From NCBI RefSeq assembly GCF_000208865.1, contig NC_018393.1:1-64000 (forward strand): 64,000 nt of DNA. The letters run 5' to 3'. The position numbers were made by a program, and so were the translations under genes. This document shows positions 50,426 to 62,400 of this stretch, in pieces. This DNA comes from Neospora caninum Liverpool. Taxonomy: Eukaryota; Apicomplexa; Conoidasida; Eucoccidiorida; Sarcocystidae. Each line of letters begins with the position of its first letter. Position 1 is the first letter of the stretch. The notes below the pieces were generated by a model that saw nothing but the letters and a program-made list of their open reading frames with translations, searched no databases and was not told the DNA's origin.

Positions 50426-53400
50426 CTGTGACAGAAGGTAAGCTCCGCTCCGCTTTCTCGCTTTCTCCCTGCGCCCTCGCTTCTATCGGCTGCTTCCGCC
50501 TGTCGTCCTTTCACCACCTGCTCTCTACATCAGAAGAAATGCAGCGAGTTACATTCTAACCTGGTGCACGAATCTGTCTCCGTTCCTCTGTCCCTTCCCG
50601 TCTTCGCACTCCTCGTCCGTCTGCTCAGTCGCCGCTGCCCTGTTGCTGGCGGTTGCGTCTTACCGGGGAAGCCAGCAGATCCTTCAGCGTCTCCGCATTG
50701 GCAAACCACTCTCGAGCGGCATCCTTGTCCTGAGTCTGCTGCCCAAGATGACCCTCCCGCGTTGTATTTTCCATGGTGAAAAGGCCGCGATCCACGACAA
50801 CCTCGTCGAGGAGTCTCTTCTGGAGCTGCTTGCGCCAGATGTTCTCTTCGATCGAGTGTTCAGTGACAAGACGGTAGACATGTACGTCACGAGTCTGACC
50901 GATTCGATGGCACCTGACACAACAAAACGCACGCGGGCACTCACAGAAAAATGAAGGAGTTTCCTTCCTCCGGGACTGCCCTTCGTCCTGGTGGTACGCT
51001 CGGAAAAAATTTGAAATCGGCATCTCTCCTACTACGCCGTTGACTTGAGGGAAATATAACCGAAATTCAAAAGGAGAAAAGGCACATGACAGACACATTT
51101 TGCCTCCGTCTCCCTATTGCCCCGGTGGATTTCACCTCAAATTGGCCTGCGTATCTCCAAACTTCGTCCCTCTTTGCTACCGCATGCCAACCGGTTACTC
51201 TTCGTCCAGCCTTGATCCTTACCTATCCATCGCCTGTCGATCCATAGCAGGGTTCCAGTCTGTGTCGTAGAAGATAACCGTATCGGCGCCGGTGAGGTTC
51301 AGGCCGACGCCTCCAGCGCGCGTGGAGGAGATAAACAAAAAGATCCGTGGACTGGCATTGAATCTTGTCACAACTCTCTGACGCTGGTCGACCTGCACCA
51401 CACAAGACGTAAGAGGCGCCTAACAGGCACCAAGGTCTACGGCGGGGATCGACGAGGCAGACGCATCTGCGCGGGTACACGGGAGTGTTGACCGCAAATC
51501 CGTAATGTCGGCCGCTGTTTGCGTCCCAGACTGAGAACTGCTCCGAAAAGAACTGCACTTATCCCTCGGACCTGGACACAACACGCAGAACAACCTACCT
51601 TTGTGCTGCCGTCCAAACGCACGTACGTGAAGCCCTGGTGGTTGATCCACGATTCGAGCACATCCAGCATTTTGCTGAACTGTGTAAACAGCAAACACCG
51701 GTGGCCATCAGCTCGTAGTTTGGTCAGAAGTTCCGCCTGAAATGGGAAGAAGACTCACAGCCTTGGAGAGAAAAGATCTGCAGACGGGCGCATGCGAAAA
51801 GCCCAATAGGAGACACGAAAATCTGACACCGCGAAACAGCCTGCTGTCCTGAGCAATACGTCCCATACGCAACGGCAAATAAAAAAAAATAGACACGATT
51901 ACGAAACCGATGAGGGCGTCAGTCTGAGGCAACTCAATACGCACAATGAGTCCGCGCCGCTGTACCACCTCGCGTGCATATGTGTGCACCGGAACTCTAC
52001 AGGCGATCGTCTGAAGCACCTGGAAACCGCTTTCCCTTGCCTCACCAAAATAATCAGTTTACCGCAGTCATCTTGCAGAGTCTGCTTGTGAGGGAAGATG
52101 CGCCGCTGTCTCTCAACTGCCTCATGGAGCTCGGCTGCGCTCCCCTGGAGAAAGTCGAGACTCTCCGCGAACGCCGAAAACGAGTTCTCCCGAGCTTGGA
52201 TGCCACCAGGACCTCGCAGACTGCAACGCACACGCACGAATCCACGCGAGCGACATGGTCCCGACTGCCTGCGCATCTTCAGAACGCCCGGAGCTTGTGG
52301 GGCTCGCGGGAGATGATCTCTGGCCGAAAAAAGGCACAAAGACACACACCTCTGCTAACGGGACTGTTCCTCAGTCCCTCTCGTTGCCCCTCCTGGCAAG
52401 GTGGCGGCCGCATATCGCGTTCTGCCGGGCAAGAAAGCGACACGGAAGACGTGAGTCCAGCCTGAGACGCCGAGAGCGCACGTGGTAGAGTCTGCCTTCG
52501 CCCTCTCGCTCCAGTGGACGGCAGAGCGTCTAAACGTCCAAAAGCCATCGACATCGCGACTCTAGCTTGCCAGCTGGCTCGTGGAGAATCAGCTTGCGAG
52601 GCAAGCCGCAGTGTGTTGCTTCTCACAAAATACGGGGGGCGCCGGGTTGGACACGTGGATTGCAGAGAACCGAGCAGCGGAGAATGACAGTCTGGTCACG
52701 GTCAAAGACCTCTGTAGGAGTCGGGGTGATACGCCGAAGGGTCTCCGTTCGAGCCAGGAAATCCTCGCAGATTCGGACCTGCAGCACACCAAAACAAAGG
52801 AACGAAGGCACTGTCGCCGGTGGTGACATGACTCACGCGGAAACAGCCACTCAAGTCGCGGATGCTCGCGTTCGCGTCTCCTTCCAAAAACTGACAAACG
52901 CCATGTCAGCATCTGATTCGGTAAGAAAAAACACGTGTCTGAGTCTCCCACTACCATGCCTGCGTGCCTCTGAACTAGGTGACGAATCTCCGGCTCGTCA
53001 CTACACCTTTGACTCCGCGATTCACACACACATGTACTCCCGCTTCACGCTTGCCTGGTTGCACTGCGGGAAACAGAAAAAACCCCGGCTGCGACGACCC
53101 TGTTCGCCTCAATTTTGTCAGGCCACAGGGCGATCCTCCACCGTTTCTCTCCACAACAGCAACTCCAAAAACACTCCGCCCCGTTCTCCCTTTCCATTAG
53201 CTGTGGCCTCGCCGCAGCACCTCTTGGGCATTGAACCATTTCCTTCCTGTTCCCCGGCCCTCTCTTTCTACGCTTGTCGTTCCCTTTGTCTCTTCTTCCC
53301 TTCAGTCGCTCGCTTCGCCGTCACTCGTCCGCTGGTTTCTGGTCCTTCTGTCCGTTGCGCGTGTCGGAAGATCTCACCGGCTCGTGGACGCTGCCGATGG

Positions 53401-56400
53401 GGTTCAAGGGAGATTGACTGATTTCCTTCCTGAGCAGCTCCCGAGTGTCGCGGCCGCCAAAGGGTGGAGGCGACGCGAGAGAGAGACAAGAGTTGAACAG
53501 AAACACCGCCTGTGAAGCCTGGCATCGCATCTCTTCTGATCGCCAGAACTCTGTCAGAAGCAAAGAGCACAAACGTTTGACAGAGCGACGGGGGGGTGGG
53601 GGGGGTGAGGAGCAGACAGCGAACGACATACTTCTGTAAAACTCCCGCTCGTAGGGTGTCTGTATCCACCTCAGTTTCTGCGAGCGAACCAGGCCACCAA
53701 CATGCCCCTAAGAAACTGCCGAAATTTGCACGTGTCCATATGCACAGTACCGTATCGGCGACACACACCCGGGCAGTACTGCAGAAAAAAGAACGCGTAA
53801 GCCAGGGGGACCTTAGCAAGGTCGGATGCGCCTGACAGAAGAGCCCGACGCCGACGTGAAAACGCAGACCCGAAACGAACAGAAGAGCCACCACGGGGCG
53901 CCAAGGAATCCAAAAACCTTGCTCGGATTTCTACGCCACAGGGCCTGTATCTGCGAGAGAAGACGTAACCTCGACCCACGTCGATGGAAACGTGCAGAAT
54001 CAGGCAGGTGCGCAAGTCCCTTTGCGCGTACACATCTAGAAACTCCACGCATGACGCACCTGCTTTGCGCATCCGCGTCCCTTCGTTAGCGTCGACAGCA
54101 GCGCTGAACGGTTCGCCTGGTCGTGCGAGAAGCGTTGTCGGGAAGTCAGCTTTCTGCGCGCCTCTATCTTCGCCTCCAGCACCGTCTCTATATTCTGACT
54201 CACTTGGCGGCGTGAGGCTGTCTAGCAAGGACTCGCCACCTGTGGCGTCGACGAGGCACAAACCCGGCTGCATTTCGCATCTTTCGCTGGAAACCCAGCG
54301 CCTCCATAGGGTGCCTGCTCGCTTGATTCCCCTGGGCATCTGCCGCCGGGGTTTGCCCCTGTCCAACGTAGCTGGGGAGCAGATCCCTCCTGAGCTGCCT
54401 CCAGCGCCGGCGCGAGAACCCAGAGAGTCGGCCCGCCCAGCAGATAGAGCACCGGCCTCTACCTCGCCGCTCTTCAAAACCATATCCTGGTCTTCCACAA
54501 CCTTGCCATCCTTCTCGCTGTCCTCCTGCTGGTGGAGGAGATGGGATACAAAGGCAGGAGGAACGGGGAAACAGTTCCGTACAAGGCGGCGACGGTCACG
54601 ACCCCAGCAACGGCGCCGGGCATGGGCGGCGAGAAAACCGTCCAAATCGGGGATTGACGCGCAGCCAAACGGTTGCGTGAGCACCAAGGAGACGGGCAAG
54701 GCAGACGAGGCAGAAGCCGAGTGGGGCGTGACTTGTGCGTTGCTCGTATCAGACGTGTTCCGGAGAAGCGGAACCTCGACGAGAGACCCGAGGGAAGGCA
54801 CGACGGACTCAGCGCCTGGGCCCTTTTTTCCCCCTGGAGTCGGACTCATCGCAGCACGCAACAGTCTTCTTCTCTTCGTCGACGAAAGCGAAGGAAGGAC
54901 GGAAGACTGCGTCGAGGGGACGGCTGGGGCCTTCGCCAAATGGTGTCTGTCGTGTTCCTTTGGCAGCGACTCCTCGTTCGTTGCGCGTCCCTCCTCACGA
55001 GACCGCCGGGCAGCCGCGCGGGCGGAAGCGCGCAAGCTGGTCGAAGTTCCACCGGCAACCAGCGCCTTCTCTTTTTCCACGTTTGGGTCTCCTACACATG
55101 CCAGGCGGCCGGGAAACGCCGGCGCAGACGAGACCGGCTCGGAGTCTTGAGGCGGCGGGAGCTGGGCGGCCTCGAACGTCCCCGCGTCTCCTTGCCCAGA
55201 CTCGGAGACAGGCCGGAAAGGAGACAATCGAGACGAAGACAGAGAGGATGACCCAGCCACGGCAGGAGCTGATTCGTCCGACGCACGAAGACGTGGGAGG
55301 ACGCCGGGGAAACCCGGCACACCGTTGGGAGAGGACGGAGGTTGTGCGCCTCTTCCACTGATCTCGCCCGTCTCTTCCGAGTTTGCGAAGGAGGGCATGG
55401 GTCTCTGACTCCCACAGGACTGAAATGAGACGCGAGCTGGAGACGACGCGTGGACACCCGATGCGCTGAAAAGCCGCGGCTCGTCCACTGCTATTCCTTC
55501 TATGTGTCCTCCCTCTCCCTGTCCTTCGCAGTCCGGACCGCTGCAGGTATCCACCGGCGTCAGCGGCGAGGTGCGGCTGATGTCGGGCGACTGTCGCTGG
55601 TTCTCGGTGTGGCCGAGGCACCCTGTAGATTCACACGCTCCACGAAATCCGAGCGATGCGCCGGAGGCATCTTCTCTGTCCCCCGCACGCGGTCTGACCC
55701 CCGCAGGGAGACACGCCTCTCCCTCTGTGCGTGCCTGTGCAGGTGTCGGACCTCGTAGAGGGAGCGCCGCGGAAAACGACCGGGCGGAAGCCCTACAAGC
55801 CGGCGAGGGAGGAGACTGAAGAACCGAGTTGGGCGACAGAGCGTCAACCGGCTGACCGTGGGAATCCACCGACCCAGCCACCGGTAGCCACGACAGGGGA
55901 GCAGGGGGAGCAACAGAGAACGGAGGCGCGGAAGACTGAACAGGAGAGGGCGACCGACCCCGAAACGGGGGGCCTTGAAGGAGACCGGAGGAGACAGTGG
56001 AAACGATGGGCACAGCGACAGTTGCCAGAGGCGCAGGAGAGTCACGTGGACGCGTGCCGCCAGGTCTTCCGGCTTCGCCGCTCGACACGGGAGGCGACGC
56101 GCGACAGGGTCCAGCTTCCACTGGATACTCCGACATGCGAACGAGAGAGGACACCTGGGAATAAGGGACAGGTGAATGACAAGTGAGAACCAACTCTGGG
56201 TCCGTTTGATCTCGCGGAGGAGGCCACAGAGAAGACGCCGTGCCTTGTTTCTCGACAGACACACGCGGAGACAGAGCGGTGAGATCGGCGACTGCTGCCC
56301 TCTCCGACGCTGAACAAGACGCAGAGCATGGCGGCCCGCAGAGGGACGCGTTCCCCTTCTGGCTCGCATGCAGGCGACGCGTGTATATCGGCTGAGGCAG

Positions 56401-59400
56401 GGAGAGGAGGTCACATCCCTCCACAGGCGTGGCGACAGCCAAAAGGTCAAAGGGGGAAGAAGACTGCAAACGCGGCGAGGAAGACGAAGGGCAGAGAAGG
56501 CGAAGTGGAGACCAATTCTGGGCCAGGCCATGCTGCAGAGAGGAGAACCGCATCTCGTAGTGGATCAAGGACACGATAGGCAGCGTGACCCGCCTGCCAG
56601 AAAGCACACGAAAGCAGGGACGGCGCGAGAAACACATGAAAAAAGGCAGCTCGTTTTGCTTCCTGACTGTACAACTCTCGAGTTCTCGTCTGTGGACGCT
56701 TGCTGCTCTCTTTGTGGGACACCCACGAGCGGCAGTTGACCTGTGGGATGTGCCTAGATACAGTTGCGCGTAAATCCACAGGCTACTAATCGGTGTGCCA
56801 CACGGGATCTTGCATATCACTCTCGAATCCCCCACATTTTAGCAGAGGCGGGCCAGCCATCGGTTCTCAGTGGCGCGTCGATACGCTCACCGACACGCGC
56901 CCCGACAACCACAGAAAAACATACACCATACAGTCTCCGAAACAGGGAAGGGAAAACAACGACGTGCGTGCATGCGTATACAAATATCGACGTCCAACAC
57001 GCACGGGACCAGGTGAGAACACGATCGATCACAGGGCGTCGCCCCTTTTCTCGCGTGGTTCGTCTTTCGAGCGGCCTCCGCGACCTCTGCAAGCGGCGAA
57101 CGAAACGCTGGGTTGAGTACATGAGCAAATGCCGACGGGCCGATTTTCCTCCGTAGCTGTGAGACGCGCTGCGCGCCTTCCTCACCGAAAGCGTTCCTCG
57201 ATGCTCCAATTCCACGGCTCATAGAGCCACAGACAGACCATGGCCGGGATGTCGTAAGACAACGCATTGACCCCTCCGCCGCCGACGGGAGTTTCGATGG
57301 GCCTAGGCTCAAATAAATCGGGGTGGTTACACACCTTCCGTAACTGCATCAGGATATTCATCATGCCTCTATAATTGCCAGCGGCCATGGTCTGCTGGAC
57401 CTGGCGTCTCTGCATAAATTCGTCGTACAGGCATTTCTGCCTCTTGGTGAGAGAGCAGCGAACAACGTGCTCGTATTTACGGGGCATCTGCTTCTCCACG
57501 TCTTTCTTTAGGCGACGCAGGAGATACGGACGAAGAAGGGCGTGGAGCTTCTCCAGCAACTGCTGATGCTCTGACACTTGCTCCTGAAAAGACGGACGAG
57601 AAGAACGCAGCAGAGGACGTCAAGACAAGGAGAAAGCGACAGGGGCGCGCCTGGGGAAGAGAGGCGGACGGGTAAAACGTGGAGACGGAGGAAAAACCAA
57701 CGGAAAAGCACGCAAGTGGAAGATGTCCACAGTCATATTTTCATGCCAATTGCGGCGGTCGTGTGAGAGGCAGATTCCGAAGGCGAAACGCATCGTCCCG
57801 CTTTCGAGCCCTCGCCTGCATACACGGTTCTTGCGCAGAAACGCGAGCGTGAGCCTACCCTGTTTTGGCTCTCATCTGCGGCGTCTTCGCCGGGTTTCCC
57901 CCCCAATCCTTCGCCATTTCTCCTTCCGTCTGCCTCGTAGTGTTACCTGTTCGATTGCGGCTGTGAGAGGGTCTCCAAACCATTCCTTGAAGTCTTCGTG
58001 AGACTGGAACACCGTGGGCATGAGGAAGTGCATGAGAGACCACAACTCGGCCAGGTTGTTCTGCAGTGGCGTTCCCGTCAGGAGAAGCCTATGTTGGGTG
58101 TTGAACGTCAAGAGCGTTTGCCATCTCCGACTGTGGAAGTTTTTGATGTTTTGGGCCTCGTCGAGGACGAGAGAGTACCATTTCTTCCGCTTGAAGATCT
58201 GTGCGTCTTTTACCACCGTCGAGTAGGAGGCAATGCACACGTGAAACGCATACGGTCGCGACCAGCCTGTGCGTTTCTTCGCACGCTCCTGCGCGCTCCC
58301 AAAGTAAACGAGAACCTTGAAACCCGGGCAAAATTTGAAGAACTCGCGTTCCCAGTTGAGCATTACGCTCGTTGGCACGACGATCAGGTGCGGGCCCCAC
58401 ACGCCGCGCTCCAGCGCCAGTCGCGCGAGGAGCACAATCGTCTGCAGCGTCTTCCCCAGCCCCATTTCGTCTGCCAGAATGCCATTCAAGCCTTTGTCGT
58501 GAAGCGCAAAGAGCCACTGAACGCCCTCCGACTGGTACGTGCGGAGGGTCGCCCGGACCAGCGCCGGAGCAGGATTTGACGGAAGGGACGACGCACCAGG
58601 CGAGGCAGCTGGAAGCCCCTCCGCGTCGGACTCCTCCTTCGGACTCGGGCCTGGAAGATCGTCCACGTCCTGACCCCCGGAAGGCTCCGATGGCAAAGAC
58701 GCATGCGTCCTCTCCTGCTTCTTCGCCACTGCAGGTGCGCCTGCGTGATGCGAAGAGCGGGGAGCGGCGGCCTCCGCGTGGCTCGGTCGCAAAGGAGACA
58801 AACGCTTAACATAGCCCCCCTCCTCACTCTTCACGCTCTTCACGCTTCTCAGGCTGTCTCCAGTCGGTGAGACGTGTTTGCCTTCGTAGACCGACGCCGG
58901 GGAACCCGGAGACCCCCCCAGGTGTACGTTCCGCGCTTTCTCCGAACCTTCTTGCTTCAAGAGATCTGCCCGCATATCCTGAGAAGGCGACGCGTCTCCA
59001 GCCTTCGTCTCCTCGCGCATTTCACCCCCCGGCGGGTCCTCTGCCGCGCCTTCCTCTCTTTTCACTGCCTCACTCTCTTCACCTGCCTGACCGGGACTGA
59101 GACATCTGGGGGAACGGCACGGAGAGGCCTCCGACGACTCCTCCAGCTGACAGCGGGAATCGCCGCGCGACCGCCTCGGACGCACACTGCGGTGGACAGG
59201 GACGACGACTTCCTCTTCGTCGCTGCTCGTCTCCTCTCGGCACGGCCTGGGCCCTGAAGACGGGGCGCCAAACCTGCGGAGCGTGAGAGGCAAAACGCGC
59301 ACACAGACAGGAAACCTTTTCACGCACTGCCTTCCGGGTGCCGTCAGCTGTCTTGTACATGCCAGGACCGATGCAGCTGCACAGAGGCCGAGACGCGATC

Positions 59401-62400
59401 TTGGAGAAGGAATCGACAGACAGATGACTGAACGATCGACACATCCGGGCGGAAGACTGCACAAAACAACAACGACTTGCAGATCCGAGGAGAAAAACGA
59501 GGAAGTCAAACGCTTTCGTTGCCGACGGGTTCTGCGCCACATGGATACTCAATGAAACACGGACCTGCGCAGCACGTGTGGAGGCGACCACGAACAACAC
59601 TGCCGCATCTGTGAGAAAAACTGAACTATTTGAGGAAGTTTGTAGGCGGAGGCGCCGACCGCACACAGAGGAAGAGACGGGCGACTTGAAAACCCCTGCT
59701 GTTCGATGGGAGAATCATCACACCAGGCAGAGCCGTCGAAGTCCTTTCCGCAGTTGCTTCCCGGATGCACACAAGCCTGCACTCTCACCTTCGAATGAGC
59801 TCGTCTATGGGCATCTCGGCATCCTCCTGCAGCCTCTTCAACTCGTCTTCCTCCTCATCGTCCTCGTCTTTCATTGCGGCGTCGAGTTCTTCATCCTCTT
59901 CCTCTTGCTTCCCGAAACACCCGCCATCCAAGCTGAACTCGCTCCTGTCGTCGTCTGCAGAATCGTCGTTACCACGCAGCCTGTCTCCCGCTGCTTCACC
60001 TTCTGACCGTGCTGCCCTCTCCTCAATTGCATGGGGTTGTTGTCCCCCTTCTTCTCCCTCTGCATGTCGTTCTTCTTTTCTGTCTTCTGTCTCTTCTCGG
60101 ACCGTCTTTTCTCTGCGCACCTGGTTATCCGCCTCCCTCCGCCGGTCCGCAGCCAGCTGTGCCTCGCCCCCCGCTACACAATAGATCCTACGGTAACAGG
60201 GTGATGAAGCAGACAGCACAACAACAGGATGGAATGAGAAAAGGGAAAAAAGCCGGTAAAACCCAGTCCGGCGGTCAAATTCCACATTCGCTGGTAAAGC
60301 CTGGTGACTCTGAGTTGTCTCCGGGCTCCTCAGAGCGTTGGGTGTTTTGTCGTGGCAGAACGGTTTCCAGCTTCCCCACCTCTCCTCAATTCTTACCTCT
60401 TCAACAATTCATCGACTGGCATATTTGCTTCATCTTGTAGCCCGCGGAGCTCAGCTTCTGGGTCTTCTTGTTCGTCATCTTCCTTCTCCATTTCATCGTC
60501 GAGACGTTCGTCTTCTTCTTCTTGCTCCTTTGAACACACTAACATTGACCATTGATTCTCTTCTCCTTCTTCGTCTTCATCTTCTCTGTCTTCTTCTTCT
60601 CCATCTTCTTCGTCGCCCTCGTCTTCGCCTTCCTCTTCTTCGTCCTTTCTGCGGGCTTTCTCTTTCTGCTCCTTTCGCCGATCCGAAGCCAGCTGGGTCT
60701 GACCGCCTTCCACTCCGTAGATCCTATATACCAGGAATGGGAAAAATAGAACCGGCCAACATGAAAAGCATGTCGGCGCGTCGAGAGCGAAACAAGACAC
60801 TGTGAGACTCTCTTGGCTTGCAACTTGCTGTTCCGCAGCAGGCACGTTTCATTTCGGTCGCTTCTGCGTGCTTCATAACTGCTCTACAAATGCCTCTTGC
60901 GTACAGACAAGCCGTGGTGTCGCCATCCCGCCACACCGTTTACCTCTTCAAGAGTTCCTCCACAGGCATATCGGCTTCATCTTGTAAGCCCCGCAGTTCA
61001 CTCTCGATGTCTTCTTGTTCTTCTCCTTCCCCCCTTTCCATTTCTGCCTCCAGTCGGTCATCTTCTTCTTCCTGGTCCTTGGCAAACTTCGAGGCTGTCC
61101 ACTCTTGCTCATCTTCGTCCACTCCTGCCTCCTCCGTCAGCCGGCCTTCGTCTCTCGCCTCTCTCTTCGTCCAGTCTCGGCCACAAGTCTGGTGGCCTGC
61201 GTTCCGTCTCGACCCTTTCCCTCTCTCCTTGGCCTCCTCTTCCGAAAAGATGCTGTTGCGGCGAGAAGACATGGTCGTCTCTGACGTTAGCCGTTTGCCT
61301 CCATCGAGCTGAGCCGGTCGAGGCTGATCCCCCGAGGCGCACTGGGCCATAACACAACCGCACGAGTCACGACTGAACAGTGAAAACCACGGCTGCAAGA
61401 AGACATGTGCACGTGCGAACACATTCCCTTGTTCCGTAGGGACCACACTGGTGCCACAAGGGGGCGAGAGCGCCCGACAGAACTACACTCGTGCGGCCTT
61501 GAGAGCCGGAGACACAGCCGTCCCTTCTCCCGGAGGGGAAAGAGGGGAGACCTGCCTGCAGCCCTGAGACGACTTCCCCTTACGAGAAGCGAACGGTACA
61601 GACGTAGAAACGCAGCGATGCAGACAGATGGACACACACAGGGCAACACGCCGGTAGAACACGGCGGTAAGTTACTGCATCCAGGTGCCGAATAAGCGGC
61701 GAATACATGCAGGCTGTTAGACGGGAGGGCCAGATAGCGACGCGTCAGTAAAGACTGCAGAGCCTGCCTTACGGGCAGGTAATACACAAGTGTGAAAAGA
61801 AGCGGAGACAGCTGGAGCAGGGACCCACAAGCAGGCTACTTTTCCTGAGGCCTGCACCCTGACGGTCCAGGATACGCTTCTTACCGGCTTCCGGAGCCCC
61901 TGGGCAAGCCGGCGGCACTGTTGCATGGCCTCGTTTACAAGGCGATCCAGTCTCTGTTTCTTCTTCTCGTGCAACTGTCGCTGCAGCTGACGCTTTTCGC
62001 GTTCCCACACGAGGCGCTCAATGCGTTGCCAGAAGACCTCCACAGGGCCACATGTGCTCTTTGCCACAGCTCGCAGCCGCCTACAGGAAAGGACACCAAG
62101 CAGAAGCAAGGATGCAAGCGGAAACACGGAAAACACCAATCCTCCCTATGCATAGGTACTCAGACTACACACCCGCACCATGCTGAATTCCCGTTGACGG
62201 CTGCACGGCTCATCCTGCCTGTTTCGCAACTTTTCACCTCCCGCTGGTGAGCGCGCTGTTCCGAACACGTCGGCGGCTGGGCCGTCACGCCCACGACACA
62301 ACTCGATGGCGCACCACTTGGAGGAAGCAGAAACCGCAATGCATCCGAGCACGCGGCTCCCACTGAAACACCCCGCTGGCGCATGTGCAACCATGCACAG

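Noticed and set aside
53984..55361. Long plus-strand frames (388 and 208 codons) opposite SRCAP exon 8
   Set aside because: They are antisense shadows of a GC-rich low-complexity exon; the minus strand joins conserved helicase exons at both ends.
53671..56835. A single 1054-codon minus-strand frame as a stand-alone gene
   Set aside because: Its first 80 codons precede a good acceptor at 56,593 and its end lies past splice sites. The middle is SRCAP exon 8.
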